Positions 45,101-56,241 of a DNA stretch of 64,000 nucleotides are shown piece by piece. How positions within the stretch are numbered: position 1 is the stretch's first letter; each line of letters begins with the position of its first letter. The stretch is from Gammaproteobacteria bacterium (GTDB taxonomy: Bacteria > Pseudomonadota > Gammaproteobacteria > Burkholderiales > Gallionellaceae). The notes beneath the pieces are model-generated. The model saw nothing but the letters and a program-made list of their open reading frames with translations. It was not told where the DNA came from and did no database searches. Where the stretch lies: positions 47,978-111,977 of the forward strand of contig JAHJQE010000011.1 in the NCBI GenBank assembly GCA_018819205.1, given 5' to 3'. The position numbers and the translations under genes are program-made.

Positions 45101-46396
45101 GTGAGCGACTTCTGGCAGCGAGTTTTTTTCTTCCATTTTTTCCTGCTCCTGTTTTCGTTGCTGGTGTGGGCCATCGCCGGTGCCTTGCCGGCAGTATTCG
45201 TCTTTGCTATCGGGATATCGTTGCGATTGCTGCACCATTTGCGCAATCTGGCGGATCTGCTGCGCTGGTTGAAAGACCCCGAGAATCTGGCGTTGCCGGA
45301 CGGCTCAGGCCTGTGGGAAGAGGTGTTCTCCCATTTGAACAAGATGGTGCGCAGCAATCGTTTGCAACGCGAAAAGCACATCGCGTCATTGCAGCAGATG
45401 GAGCAGGCCACTGCTGCCTTACCTGAAGGCGTGGTCATTCTGGACGATGTGGACCGCATCGAATGGTGTAATCCGTTGGCGTCCAAGCATTTCGGGCTGG
45501 ATAGCGATTACGACATCGGCCAACAGATCACCTATCTGGCGCGTCAGCCGGCCTTCGTCCAATACCTCGCAGCACGGGAATTTGGCAAGCCGCTGGTATT
45601 GCACGGTGCGCGTCAGGACGACCTGATCCTGTCCATCAAGCTGATCTCCTACGGCGAGAACCAACGTCTGCTGATCAGTCGCGACATCACCCAGTTGCAA
45701 CGTATCGAAACCATGCGGCGTGACTTCGTTGCCAACGTCTCGCACGAATTACGCACACCGCTCACGGTCGTCAACGGATTCGTCGAGACACTGCAGGACA
45801 TGCCGTCCCGCGACAGCGAGATGGCGCAGCGCGCCCTGTATCTGATGGGCGAACAGACCGACCGCATGGAACATCTGGTGGACGATCTGCTGACCTTGTC
45901 GCGACTGGAAGACGACCAGAACCGCTTGCGAGAAGAGAAGGTGGAAGTGGATAAGTTGCTGGATGAAGTCATGCGCGACGGCAAGTTGTTGAGCAACGGC
46001 AAGCATCGCATAGAGTTGCAGGAAAATTGCGGCGTGAACCTGAACGGAAGCCGGGATGAGCTGCGCAGTGCTTTCTCCAATCTGGTCAGCAATGCCATCC
46101 GCTACACACCGGATGGCGGGAACATCGAGGTACGCTGGTCGCTGCGCGATGGGCATGCGGTGTTTGCCGTAAAGGACAGTGGCATAGGCATCGCACAGCA
46201 ACACATCGCGCGACTGGCCGAACGTTTCTATCGAGTGGACCGTAGCCGATCGCGCGAGACCGGCGGTACAGGCTTAGGCCTGGCCATCGTCAAGCATGTG
46301 GCGATGCGGCATCAGGCGAGGCTGCATATCGTCAGCGAAGAAGGCCAGGGCAGTACTTTTTCCATCATTTTCCCCGCTGTGCGCATGCTGCAGTAA
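45101..46396 (+). CDS. phoR: Phosphate regulon sensor kinase PhoR
   Basis: Two TM, PAS, H-box FVANVSHELRTPLTVVNGFVETL, ATPase GTGLGLAIVKHV. Confidence 0.94.
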   Translation: MSDFWQRVFFFHFFLLLFSLLVWAIAGALPAVFVFAIGISLRLLHHLRNLADLLRWLKDPENLALPDGSGLWEEVFSHLNKMVRSNRLQREKHIASLQQMEQATAALPEGVVILDDVDRIEWCNPLASKHFGLDSDYDIGQQITYLARQPAFVQYLAAREFGKPLVLHGARQDDLILSIKLISYGENQRLLISRDITQLQRIETMRRDFVANVSHELRTPLTVVNGFVETLQDMPSRDSEMAQRALYLMGEQTDRMEHLVDDLLTLSRLEDDQNRLREEKVEVDKLLDEVMRDGKLLSNGKHRIELQENCGVNLNGSRDELRSAFSNLVSNAIRYTPDGGNIEVRWSLRDGHAVFAVKDSGIGIAQQHIARLAERFYRVDRSRSRETGGTGLGLAIVKHVAMRHQARLHIVSEEGQGSTFSIIFPAVRMLQ

Positions 46397-46459
46397 GATG
46401 CGAGTAGATCCTGGGCGCTTGCCGCGAGCGCCGGGCTGATAGATGCGGCAGGGGGAGTT

Positions 46460-48754
46460 ATGAAATTGAGCAGACTGTCCGAACTGCTGACATTCCAGCA
46501 GTCCTTCGGGGAGCAGGAGCAACACATCCGGTACAAGGTCGTTTTCCTGAACAGTGTGTTCCTGCTGGCGGTGGTCGTCGCATTCGGGATGGGATTCTAC
46601 CGCTGGCAGCACAGCGCTCTCATGGGGGCGATCGATTTCGCTTTCTCGATTGGCGGTCTGCTCGCCCTTGCATATCTCAGGCGTCACAAAGAAAAGGTCG
46701 AACTCGTCAGTACCGTGGCCATCGCCATGGCCTATCTGCTGTTCCTCGCTATCTACCTGCTCGCCCCGTACAACACGATGCGGTTGTCACTGTTCTTTCT
46801 GTTGTCTGCATCCGTGTTCTATCTCAAGGGGCGCAGGACAGGACTGTACGGCCTAGCCTGCATCCTGCTGACCATTCCGGTAGCACATGTCCTGGCGGGA
46901 GGGGCCACAGCCTATTCCACCATAGACATCATCACGACCTGCGTGTACCTGATCGCGCTGTTCGTGATCTTCTGGCAATACGAATCGGTAAGGGAGCTGC
47001 AGTACCAGCGTGACCATGAGCACGAGATGCAGCTGCGCGTCGATCAACGCACCCGGCAACTGCTGGAAGCGGAACGTGGTCGGTTCCAGACCATCCTGGA
47101 TAATGCCCCGCTGGGAATCTGGATGCTGACGCCCGAGGGGCGCCTGCAATTCGTCAACAAGGGATTTTGCAAGGCGACCGGTATAACTGAAGAAACTTTT
47201 CTTGCGGCGCGTCACTATGTCGAGGTATTGCCCGCGTCAATGGCTGCCAACTGCATGCAGTCGGACCGGGAATGTCTGGCGCAGAACGCTCCGCACCTTT
47301 CACGGGAGTGGGTGCCGTTCGTGGACGGACGCGACCATCTGCTCGAGATCACCAAGATCCGCCTCAAGAATCCGGATGGTTCTGTCAGTGGACTGATCGG
47401 TCTGGCGATGGATATCACAGAGCGCGCCGAACACGAAAAGCAACTGGAAAAGATCGCGCATTTCGATGCACTGACCGGTGTGCCCAATCGTGTGTTATTG
47501 GCCGATCGTCTGAAGCAAGCCGTGGCCAGAACACATCGCGATCAAGGCATGCTGGCGGTGTGTTACCTGGATCTGGATGGATTCAAACCGGTCAATGACA
47601 GTTACGGACATGAGATAGGCGACCAAGTGTTGGTGGAGATCACTCGCCGTATCAAACAGGTGATCCGCGAGGACGATACGGTAGCCCGATTGGGCGGGGA
47701 TGAGTTCGTGGTACTGCTGGTCGGACTGACACGCCCGGAAGAATGTGCCGGTAGCCTGCATCGTCTGCTGCATGCCATCAGCCAGCCTATCTCGATACAG
47801 CAGCATTCCATCCAGATCAGCGCCAGCATCGGCGTCTCGCTGTATCCGGAAGACGAGCATGATCCCGACACCCTGTTGCGTCATGCCGACCAGGCCATGT
47901 ACATCGCCAAGCAGGCAGGCAGGAACCAGTATCACCTGTTCGATCTTGGGCACGACCAGCGTGCACGTTCGCATCATGCGATGCAGGAGCAGATACGACG
48001 GGGCATGGATCGCGGCGAGTTCGAACTTTATTTCCAGCCCAAGATATCCCTGTCGACGGGAGAATTGCTTGGAGCCGAGGCACTCATTCGCTGGAACCAT
48101 CCTGAGCGGGGGCTGTTGCTGCCAGGAGAGTTCCTGCGCGTGATCGAAAACACCGAACTGGAGATCGTACTGGGCGACTGGGTGATCGCCGATGCCATCG
48201 GGCGCTTGCGCCGCTGGCGTGAACAAGGGTTCGCCATCGAGGTCAGCATCAACGTGTCGGCTTGGCATCTGCAATCCCCAGGATTTGTGGACAGCCTGCG
48301 TACAGCAGCCAATCTATGCTGTCCCGGGGATTGTTCCGGTACCTTGCAGGTGGAAGTGCTGGAGACGGCAGCATTGAACGACGTCGCGACAGTAAGCGGT
48401 ATCATTCAGGAGTGCAAATTGTTCGGCATGTGCTTCGCGCTGGATGACTTTGGCACCGGCTATTCATCGCTCAGCTATCTGAGCAAGTTCGATGTGGATA
48501 CGCTCAAAATCGACCAGTCGTTCGTGCGCGACATGCTGCATGACAAGGGTGATCACGCCATCGTGCAAGGCATCATCGCACTGGCGAAGGCTTTTGAAAT
48601 GACCACGGTGGCGGAAGGGGTCGAGACTGACGAGCAATACCGGATGCTGGCAGAGATGGGCTGCGATCTGGCGCAGGGTTTCGGCATCGCACGACCTATG
48701 CCGGAAGCCGCCTTACTGGAATGGGGCAGGCCGCGCCTGCCTAAGCAGGCTTGA
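46460..48754 (+). CDS. Membrane-bound PAS-GGDEF-EAL c-di-GMP turnover protein
   Basis: RLGGDEFVVLL with REDD I-site, EALIRWNHPERG, DDFGTGYSSLSYL; N-terminal TM cluster and PAS. Confidence 0.95.
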   Translation: MKLSRLSELLTFQQSFGEQEQHIRYKVVFLNSVFLLAVVVAFGMGFYRWQHSALMGAIDFAFSIGGLLALAYLRRHKEKVELVSTVAIAMAYLLFLAIYLLAPYNTMRLSLFFLLSASVFYLKGRRTGLYGLACILLTIPVAHVLAGGATAYSTIDIITTCVYLIALFVIFWQYESVRELQYQRDHEHEMQLRVDQRTRQLLEAERGRFQTILDNAPLGIWMLTPEGRLQFVNKGFCKATGITEETFLAARHYVEVLPASMAANCMQSDRECLAQNAPHLSREWVPFVDGRDHLLEITKIRLKNPDGSVSGLIGLAMDITERAEHEKQLEKIAHFDALTGVPNRVLLADRLKQAVARTHRDQGMLAVCYLDLDGFKPVNDSYGHEIGDQVLVEITRRIKQVIREDDTVARLGGDEFVVLLVGLTRPEECAGSLHRLLHAISQPISIQQHSIQISASIGVSLYPEDEHDPDTLLRHADQAMYIAKQAGRNQYHLFDLGHDQRARSHHAMQEQIRRGMDRGEFELYFQPKISLSTGELLGAEALIRWNHPERGLLLPGEFLRVIENTELEIVLGDWVIADAIGRLRRWREQGFAIEVSINVSAWHLQSPGFVDSLRTAANLCCPGDCSGTLQVEVLETAALNDVATVSGIIQECKLFGMCFALDDFGTGYSSLSYLSKFDVDTLKIDQSFVRDMLHDKGDHAIVQGIIALAKAFEMTTVAEGVETDEQYRMLAEMGCDLAQGFGIARPMPEAALLEWGRPRLPKQA

Positions 48755-50366
48755 AGCTGACGCGCTCGTAATCCACGCCGCGCTCCACACTTATCCCGAG
48801 CTTGACCTTCATCTTGCTGCGGTCCGCAAGCGTCAGCTCGACTTCGCGTCCCGGCTGGAACCAGTTGCGCGGCATCACCAGACTGGCCGGGATGCGCAGC
48901 TTTTCCATGGCCGGTAACATCAGGCAGGGAGCGGATCCTGACTGCAACATGGTTTGCGATGATTCTGCTGCATTGGCGATGGCGGCTTGCGGCTGGCCGG
49001 GCAGATAATGCACGGTCACATACAGCTGGCCGCTGTGAGTCACCTCGATGCGGTCAATCACCCCTGCTTTGTGCACGGGGGAATCCAGTGAGAAGATACT
49101 GATGATATGGTGTGCTGCCATGCGGTCGCCTGCCGGAGAATTCCTCAGCAGGCGACCTCGAAGCAGTGAGTTTTCTTCCACCAGCCACTCCTCAGGCAGG
49201 AAGCCCAGTTCCTTCAGGCTGTGTTGTCCGGTCTCGTCCAGCACGCGGCCGAAGGTGGCGATCTGTGCCTGAGCGTCCTTCATGGCCTTGCTCAGATCCT
49301 TAACGGGCTTGAACGGCTTGCCTGCGATGTGGGAGTAGATCTTTTCCAGGCCGACACACATATTTACCGAACTCGTTTCGCGCGGCATCTCCACCAGAGT
49401 GTCCTGCCTGGCCTCGCACCAGCACTGGTGCAGTTTTCCCAGCAGGTCGATACATTCCTTGCCAGGCATCTCAGTCGCCAGGTCCACTTTCTTCGGCGCC
49501 TGTCCTTGCTGCAACAGGATAGTCTTGATGCGGATCTGCTTCGATAGCGGCACCATCGGCATGCAGCGCATGCTGGCCGATGCGCGCGCATGGCTGGCGG
49601 ATTGCAATCCGCGATAGCCTTCCAGATCTACCACCAGCGGCGGCGCGTCTTCCTTGGTGGCGGTGCAGCGCGGCAGCAAGGAAAGTGTATCTGCCCACAA
49701 CAACAGCCAGTGTTCCGCTGTGTGTCGCTGCTCGCGAGTCAGGCCGAGCAATCGGGCGCGGTGCATCAGCAGGGTGGTCAGATACAGCGTCTGGCAACTG
49801 AGCGGATACCCGTTGCGAAAACGCTCATCCTTCACCGTCTCATTCTGTATGCCGGAGGACTCGATGTTCAGATAAAGAGAATGGAATTGCCGCCATGTTG
49901 CACGATCCGGCTCATATCCGGCGCGGGTGAATTCGGTGATCTGCTGCATGCCGTAATACAGACTGCGCTGCCACAACATGGCACGTCGTTTTGCCATGTG
50001 CGCATCGCCGGCTTCCGCACTTTGCAGGCAGCGCAGATAACCGTTCGCCATGGCTTGCCACAGGCTGCACAGCGCAGTCAGCAACAGGTATTCGTCATCT
50101 GTGAGTGGGAGGGGTTTGCCGACGAGTCGCTTGGCAAAGTCGCTTTGCAGTTGAGAGACGGGGTCGCGTAACATCTCGAGGATATTGAGGCGCACCTCAG
50201 CCTTCATCGCGTAGCGATTCAATTCATCTATCTGTTTGCGCAGATTGCCCTGCGCCATGCCGATGTTGGTCAGTTGCAACTGGCTCAACCACTTCGTGCA
50301 ACCTTCGACATCATGGAATGCCGGTTTTGCCAGGTCGTCAGTCGGTTCCAGTGACAGCATGCTCAC
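48741..50366 (-). CDS. Conserved hypothetical protein (541 aa), function unknown
   Basis: Long ORF with normal composition; converges with and overlaps the 3' end of the GGDEF-EAL gene by 14 bp. Confidence 0.75.
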   Translation of the reverse strand: MSMLSLEPTDDLAKPAFHDVEGCTKWLSQLQLTNIGMAQGNLRKQIDELNRYAMKAEVRLNILEMLRDPVSQLQSDFAKRLVGKPLPLTDDEYLLLTALCSLWQAMANGYLRCLQSAEAGDAHMAKRRAMLWQRSLYYGMQQITEFTRAGYEPDRATWRQFHSLYLNIESSGIQNETVKDERFRNGYPLSCQTLYLTTLLMHRARLLGLTREQRHTAEHWLLLWADTLSLLPRCTATKEDAPPLVVDLEGYRGLQSASHARASASMRCMPMVPLSKQIRIKTILLQQGQAPKKVDLATEMPGKECIDLLGKLHQCWCEARQDTLVEMPRETSSVNMCVGLEKIYSHIAGKPFKPVKDLSKAMKDAQAQIATFGRVLDETGQHSLKELGFLPEEWLVEENSLLRGRLLRNSPAGDRMAAHHIISIFSLDSPVHKAGVIDRIEVTHSGQLYVTVHYLPGQPQAAIANAAESSQTMLQSGSAPCLMLPAMEKLRIPASLVMPRNWFQPGREVELTLADRSKMKVKLGISVERGVDYERVSFKPA

Positions 50367-50371
50367 CCTTT

Positions 50372-53300
50372 CTATAGCAACACGCGTTCGATACCGCCTT
50401 CGTTGGCCAGCATCACGTATTCCGCCTGCCAGTTCTCGCCCAGCAAATGTTTGGCCATTTCCACCACGATGTAATCGGCATCCGCATTCACGTCATCAGT
50501 ATAGCGCGACAGACCCTGCTGGCAGGCGGGGCATGAGGTCAGTATCTTCACTTCGCCATCGTAGCCATCGGCGCGCAAAGCATCGCTGCCTTTGCGCAAT
50601 TCTTCTTCCTTGCGGAAGCGCACCTGCGTCGCGATGTGCGGCAGCGAGACGCCGAAGGAGCCGGCCTCGCCGCAGCAACGGTCGTTCAGCGGCACGTCGG
50701 TCGCCATCAGTGTCTTCACTACGTCCAGCGACTTGTGCGTCTTCATCGGTGTGTGACAGGGTTCGTGATACATGTAGCGCACGCCGGTCGCCTGATCCAG
50801 CTTCACACCTTTCTCCAGCAGATATTCGTGGATGTCGAGCAGCCGACAACCGGGGAATATCTTGTCGAACTGGTATTGCAGCAGCTGGTCCATGCACGTG
50901 CCGCAGGACACGATCACGGTCTTAATGTCCAGATAGTTCAGCGTGTTCGCCACGCGGTGGAACAGCACGCGGTTGTCGGTGGTGATCTGGCTGCCTTTGT
51001 CTGCATGGCCAGAGGCGGTCTGGGGATAGCCACAGCACAGGTAGCCGGGCGGCAGCACGGTGATCGTGCCCAAGTTATAGAGCATGGCTTGCGTCGCCAG
51101 TCCCACTTGCGAGAACAAGCGCTCGGAACCGCAGCCGGGGAAATAGAACACCGCCTCCGATTCTTCGTTCAGCGTGCGCGGATTGCGGATCACCGGCACC
51201 ACGGTGTCGTCCTCGATGTCGAGCAGTGCGCGCGCGGTCTTCTTCGGCAGGCCACCCGGCATCGGCTTGTTGATGAAGTGGATCACCTGTGCCTTCAGCG
51301 CTGGCTTGCCCACTGTTGCCGGCGGATGCTGCGTCTGTCCATTGAGCAGGCCGAACTGTTTGGCCAGGCGGTGCGCCCAGCGCTGTCCCTTATAGGCCCA
51401 TTCGATCATCACCTTGCGCACCAGCTTGATGGTCGACGGGTCCGATGCGTTGAGGAACAGCATCGATGTCGCCGTGACCGGGTTGAATTTCTTTTGCCCC
51501 TGCTTGCGCAGGAAGTTGCGCATCGAGACCGATACGTCACCGAAATCGATGTCGACCGGGCAGGGCTTCTCGCAGCGGTGGCACACGGTGCAATGGTCGG
51601 CCACATCGTTGAACTCGTCGAAGTGGCGGATGGAGACACCGCGCCGTGTCTGCTCTTCATACAGGAATGCCTCGATCAGCAGCGAGGTGGCAAGGATCTT
51701 GTTGCGTGGCGAATACAGCAGGTTGGCGCGTGGCACATGCGTGGTGCACACCGGCTTGCACTTGCCGCAACGCAGGCAGTCCTTGATCGAATCGGAGATG
51801 TCGCCCAGTTCGCTCTTCTCAAGGATCAGGCTCTCCAGTTCCATGAGGTTGAAGCTGGGGGTGTAGGCGCGTTCCAGATTGCTGCCCGGCATCAGTTTGC
51901 CGCGGTTGAAGCGACCGTCCGGATCGACCTTGTGCTTGTAGGCGATGAACGGTGCGATCTCTTTTTCATCGAGGAAGTCGAATTTGGTGATGCCGATGCC
52001 ATGCTCGCCCGAGATCACGCCGCCGAGATCCTTGGCCAGTTGCATGATGCGATCCACCGCGCCGTTCGCCTGTTGCAGCATGGCGTAGTCGTCGGAGTTG
52101 ACCGGGATGTTGGTGTGCACGTTGCCGTCGCCGGCATGCATGTGCAGCGCGACGAACACGCGGCTCTTCAGCACTTGCTGGTGGATGGCAGAACATTGCT
52201 CCAGAATGAGCTGGTAAGTGCCGCCGCTGAAGATCTGGCGCAGCGGCTCGCGCAACTCGCGCTTCCAGGAGGCACGCAGCAGATGGCGCTGTATCGCATC
52301 GAACACGGTGACAGCGTCCTCTTTGTTTTCCGGTGCGAACGGGCACTCACTCAGTGGCGCATCCAGATGTTGCATCAGCCAGTTCCAGCGAGTGCGAATT
52401 TCGGTCAGTAGCTTGTGCGCGGCCTGCGGACGCTCGCCCAGCAGTTCGGCATCGCCCAGTTGCGCGTCGTCCTGATAGTGCAGCGGCAATTCGCAGGCGA
52501 AGAATTCGTCCAGTGCATCCAGCAGTTTGAGTTTGTTCTGCAGCGACAGCTCGATGTTGATGCGCTCCACGCCGTCGCAATAGTCGCCCATACGCGGCAA
52601 CGGGATCACCACGTCTTCGTTGATCTTGAACGCGTTGGTGTGTTTGGCGATGGCTGCGGTACGTGCGCGGTCCAGCCAGAACTTCTTGCGCGCTTCGGCC
52701 GAGACCGCGATGAAGCCTTCACCGTGGCGCAGGTTGGCCAGTCGCACGATCTCGGACGCCGCGGCACCGGCGGCGGCCTCGTCGTCGCTCACCACGTCAG
52801 CGATCAGCACCATCTTCGGGCGCGTGCCGCGCTTGGATTTGGTGGCGTAGCCGACCGCCTTCAGATAGCGCTCGTCCAGATGCTCCAGACCAGCCAGCAG
52901 CACTTGCTTGTCGGCACGGTTGTCGAGCAGGGTGGTGATTTCGACGATGGCGGGCACGGCTTCGCGCACCTGGCCGAAGAACTCCAGGCATACGGTGCGT
53001 GTGTGTTGATGTGCACGGTGCAGCACGAAGCGCGCCGAGGTGATGATGCCGTCGCAGCCTTCCTTCTGGATGCCGGGCAGGCCGGACAGGAACTTGTCGG
53101 TCACGTCCTTGCCCAGTCCGGTCTTGCGGAAAGCGCTGCCCGGGATGGTCAGTGTCTCCGGTTGGCCACCGAGCGGTTTGTCATGGCGGTCGTAGCGGCT
53201 GATGCGGAAGGTCGCATGCTCAGCGTCGTGGATCTTGCCGAAGTTGTGGTCCATGCGTTCGACCAGCATCCAGCGCCCGTCCGGCGCCACCATCTTCCAA

Positions 53301-54190
53301 GACACCAGGTTGTCCAGCGCGGTGCCCCACAGCACGGCTTTCTTGCCGCCCGCGTTCATGGCCACGTTGCCGCCTATGCACGAGGCGTCCGCCGAGGTCG
53401 GGTCGACCGCGAACACCAGATCGGCCGCCTCGGCCGCTTCCATCACACGACGCGTCACCACGCCGGCACCGCAATGGATGGTGGCATACGGTTCGCTGTG
53501 GCCGGGCAACACCATGGGTTCCACCGCCGAGATCGCATCCAGCTTCTCGGTGTTGATCACCACGGAATATTTGTCCAGCGGCACGGCGCCGCCGGTGTAA
53601 CCGGTACCGCCGCCGCGCGGGATGATGGTCAGGCCCAGCTCGATGCAGGCGCGCACCAGCGGCGCGATCTCTTCTTCGTTGTCCGGTGCCAGCACCACGA
53701 ACGGGTATTCCACGCGCCAGTCGGTGGCATCGGTGACATGCGAGACGCGTGCCAGTCCGTCAAACTGTATGTTGTCGCGCCGGGTGATGCGGGAGAGTGC
53801 GCGCAGCGTACGTTTGCGCAGCTTGAGCGTGCTCTCGAAATCCTCGGCGAAACTTTCGACGGCAGCGCTGGTGAGTTCGAGCAGGCGCTTCACCACCTCG
53901 TTATTCTGACGGCGCGCTTCGATGGCGTTCAGGCGGTGATGCAATGCGCCGATCAGGGCACGGCGGCGCTTGCGGTTGGAGAGCAGGTCGTCTTCCAGGT
54001 AGGGGTTGCGCGTCAGGACCCAGATGTCGCCCAACACTTCGTACAGCATCTGCGCCGAGCGTCCGGTGCGGCGTTCCGCACGCAGGGTGTTGATGATCTC
54101 CCAGGCTTCGTCGCCGAGCAGGCGCAGCACGATCTCACGGTCGGAGAAGGAGGTGTAGTTGTAGGGTATTTCACGTAAACGCGCGTTCAT
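50372..54190 (-). CDS. FAD-linked oxidase / 4Fe-4S / CCG-domain fusion oxidoreductase (GlcD-GlcF-like, N-terminal extension resembling DUF3683)
   Basis: [18 protein letters not shown] motif, [24 protein letters not shown] and [15 protein letters not shown] clusters, CCGYP and [12 protein letters not shown] motifs. Confidence 0.93.
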   Translation of the reverse strand: MNARLREIPYNYTSFSDREIVLRLLGDEAWEIINTLRAERRTGRSAQMLYEVLGDIWVLTRNPYLEDDLLSNRKRRRALIGALHHRLNAIEARRQNNEVVKRLLELTSAAVESFAEDFESTLKLRKRTLRALSRITRRDNIQFDGLARVSHVTDATDWRVEYPFVVLAPDNEEEIAPLVRACIELGLTIIPRGGGTGYTGGAVPLDKYSVVINTEKLDAISAVEPMVLPGHSEPYATIHCGAGVVTRRVMEAAEAADLVFAVDPTSADASCIGGNVAMNAGGKKAVLWGTALDNLVSWKMVAPDGRWMLVERMDHNFGKIHDAEHATFRISRYDRHDKPLGGQPETLTIPGSAFRKTGLGKDVTDKFLSGLPGIQKEGCDGIITSARFVLHRAHQHTRTVCLEFFGQVREAVPAIVEITTLLDNRADKQVLLAGLEHLDERYLKAVGYATKSKRGTRPKMVLIADVVSDDEAAAGAAASEIVRLANLRHGEGFIAVSAEARKKFWLDRARTAAIAKHTNAFKINEDVVIPLPRMGDYCDGVERINIELSLQNKLKLLDALDEFFACELPLHYQDDAQLGDAELLGERPQAAHKLLTEIRTRWNWLMQHLDAPLSECPFAPENKEDAVTVFDAIQRHLLRASWKRELREPLRQIFSGGTYQLILEQCSAIHQQVLKSRVFVALHMHAGDGNVHTNIPVNSDDYAMLQQANGAVDRIMQLAKDLGGVISGEHGIGITKFDFLDEKEIAPFIAYKHKVDPDGRFNRGKLMPGSNLERAYTPSFNLMELESLILEKSELGDISDSIKDCLRCGKCKPVCTTHVPRANLLYSPRNKILATSLLIEAFLYEEQTRRGVSIRHFDEFNDVADHCTVCHRCEKPCPVDIDFGDVSVSMRNFLRKQGQKKFNPVTATSMLFLNASDPSTIKLVRKVMIEWAYKGQRWAHRLAKQFGLLNGQTQHPPATVGKPALKAQVIHFINKPMPGGLPKKTARALLDIEDDTVVPVIRNPRTLNEESEAVFYFPGCGSERLFSQVGLATQAMLYNLGTITVLPPGYLCCGYPQTASGHADKGSQITTDNRVLFHRVANTLNYLDIKTVIVSCGTCMDQLLQYQFDKIFPGCRLLDIHEYLLEKGVKLDQATGVRYMYHEPCHTPMKTHKSLDVVKTLMATDVPLNDRCCGEAGSFGVSLPHIATQVRFRKEEELRKGSDALRADGYDGEVKILTSCPACQQGLSRYTDDVNADADYIVVEMAKHLLGENWQAEYVMLANEGGIERVLL

Positions 54191-54280
54191 GCAGGTAAGC
54201 CCCTGTTACAAGGCGCGCATTCTACCCGAATGCGCCCTCATACTCGACCCCGATGCGCATAAGGCGTTAGCATCCATGGC

Positions 54281-54823
54281 ATGGAATCCACACCTGAAAC
54301 GACCCGGCGTCTGTTCTTCGCCCTGTGGCCCGATGAGGCGGAACAGGCTGCACTGGCAGACTGGCAAGCCCCCCTCCGGAAATGCTGCAGGGGTAAGGCG
54401 ATGCGCACCGACACCCTGCATTGCACACTGGTCTTTCTGGGGCAGGTCGCTGAACAACGTCTGGAAGCCTTGCTGCTGGCGGCACAGGAAGCGACGTTCC
54501 GCCCGTTTGAGTTCGAGCTGGGCGTCGCGCATTACTGGGGGCATAACCATATCGTCTATGCAGCGCCGAAGGACACACCGCCCGAACTCTCCGAGCTGGT
54601 CACCTCCTTGCAGGACATCCTGCGCGCGCACCGCTTCCGCTTCGAGGAGCGGCCCTACAAGCCGCATGTCACGCTGCTGCGTCATGCCAACTGGACGGAT
54701 GCAGCGCTTCCGTCCATGCCGTCCGTGCGCTTGCGCTGCCGTGAATTCGTGCTGGTGCAGTCGCTGAGCGATGCAGAGGGCGCGCGTTATGAAGTGCTGT
54801 GCCGCTTCGGCGGGCAGGCATAG
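54281..54823 (+). CDS. thpR: RNA 2',3'-cyclic phosphodiesterase (LigT/ThpR family)
   Basis: RRLFFALWPDEAEQAAL; HCTLVFLG and HVTLLRHA HxTx motifs. Confidence 0.92.
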   Translation: MESTPETTRRLFFALWPDEAEQAALADWQAPLRKCCRGKAMRTDTLHCTLVFLGQVAEQRLEALLLAAQEATFRPFEFELGVAHYWGHNHIVYAAPKDTPPELSELVTSLQDILRAHRFRFEERPYKPHVTLLRHANWTDAALPSMPSVRLRCREFVLVQSLSDAEGARYEVLCRFGGQA

Positions 54824-54850
54824 AATGCCGCATACATCCGGGGGAGATAC

Positions 54851-55810
54851 ATGCTCAACGCATTCACGCTGAACAACGGTCATCTGGAACGCCTGACCTT
54901 CGAAGTGACAGACGACCTCGCCTCGTCCGCCATCGTCTGGATCGACCTGTATGCGGCCAGCGAAGCGGAAGTGGCGCAAGTGGAACGGTCTTTCGATCTG
55001 CGCTTGCCCAGCCCGGAACATCTGCGCGATATCGAGGCCAGCGCGCGCTTCTACGAGCATGACGGCAAGCTGCACTTGCGTTCCGATTATCTGTCCGGCA
55101 CAGAGAGTCACGCGCACAGCGTGGCGGTGGCCTTCGTGCTGGCCGGTGAGACACTGATCAGCATCCACGACGAAGACCTGCCTATCTTCAGGTTATTGCG
55201 CATCCGTCTGCATGCGGAATCCGGTCCGATAGAGAACAGTCGCGACGTGCTGATCGACCTGTACGGCATGGATGTGGAGTTCTCGGCCGATGCGCTGGAG
55301 GAGGTGTATGCCGACCTGGGGCGGGTGAGTCAAAGCGTGCTGAACGAGACGCTGAGCGACAAGCAGGCGCGCGATTCGCTGGCCGAGATCGCTCATGCCG
55401 AGCACGTCAACGGGCGCATCCGGCGCAATGTGATGGACACACAACGCGCACTCTCCTTCATGGTACGCACCAAGTCGCTGAGTCCGTCGCAGGTCGAAGA
55501 GGTGAAGCAGATCCAGCAGAACATCGAATCACTGGACGGCCATACCGCCTTCCTGTTCGACAAGATCAACTTCCTGATGGATGCCGTCATCGGCTTCATC
55601 AACATCAACCAGAACCGCGTCGTGAAACTGTTCTCGGTGGTGTCGGTGGCCTTGCTGCCACCCACGCTGATCGCCTCCATCTACGGCATGAATTTCCAGT
55701 TCATGCCGGAATTGCACTGGCAGCTGGGTTACCCTTTCGCGCTGCTGCTGATGGTGCTCACGGTCGGTGCGCCCTTGTTGTTCTTCTGGCGTAAAGGCTG
55801 GTTGCGTTAG
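54851..55810 (+). CDS. corA: CorA-family divalent metal transporter
   Basis: C-terminal LIASIYGMNFQFMPEL GMN motif and two TM segments. Confidence 0.94.
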   Translation: MLNAFTLNNGHLERLTFEVTDDLASSAIVWIDLYAASEAEVAQVERSFDLRLPSPEHLRDIEASARFYEHDGKLHLRSDYLSGTESHAHSVAVAFVLAGETLISIHDEDLPIFRLLRIRLHAESGPIENSRDVLIDLYGMDVEFSADALEEVYADLGRVSQSVLNETLSDKQARDSLAEIAHAEHVNGRIRRNVMDTQRALSFMVRTKSLSPSQVEEVKQIQQNIESLDGHTAFLFDKINFLMDAVIGFININQNRVVKLFSVVSVALLPPTLIASIYGMNFQFMPELHWQLGYPFALLLMVLTVGAPLLFFWRKGWLR

Positions 55811-55812
55811 GC

Positions 55813-56241
55813 ATGCGCATATGGTCGCTGCACCCGCAACATCTGGATGGCAAGGGGCTGGTCGCCTTGTGGCGCGAGACCTTGTTGGCGCAGAAGGTGT
55901 TACGCGGCGAGACCAAAGGTTATCGCCATCACCCGCAACTGCAGCGTTTTCGCACACATCCTGAGCCACTGGCCGCCATCGCCGAATATCTGCGTGCAGT
56001 GCAACGCGAAGCCGAACGGCGTGGCTATAGCTTCGATGCCGGCAAGATCGGCCCGCAGACCACACGCAGGAAGATCACAGTCACGCGGGGACAGGTCGCA
56101 TACGAGCTGGCGCATCTGCGCAACAAGTTGCAGGTGCGCGACGCGCAAGCATGGGCGCGCTTGCGGAGGTTCGAGCAGCCGATGCTGCACCCACTGTTCA
56201 GGGCGGTAGCAGGGGAAGTGGAAGCGTGGGAGGTCGTCTAG
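55813..56241 (+). CDS. Pyrimidine dimer DNA glycosylase/endonuclease V-like protein
   Basis: MRIWSLHPQHLDGKGLVALWRETLLAQKVLRGETKGYRHHPQLQRF, typical of the family N-terminus. Confidence 0.85.
   Translation: MRIWSLHPQHLDGKGLVALWRETLLAQKVLRGETKGYRHHPQLQRFRTHPEPLAAIAEYLRAVQREAERRGYSFDAGKIGPQTTRRKITVTRGQVAYELAHLRNKLQVRDAQAWARLRRFEQPMLHPLFRAVAGEVEAWEVV

Noticed and set aside
50636-54178. Two plus-strand ORFs (591 and 587 aa) opposite the FAD/Fe-S oxidoreductase
   Set aside because: Antisense to a gene with many recognisable motifs; no start context or domain pattern; codon-bias shadow.
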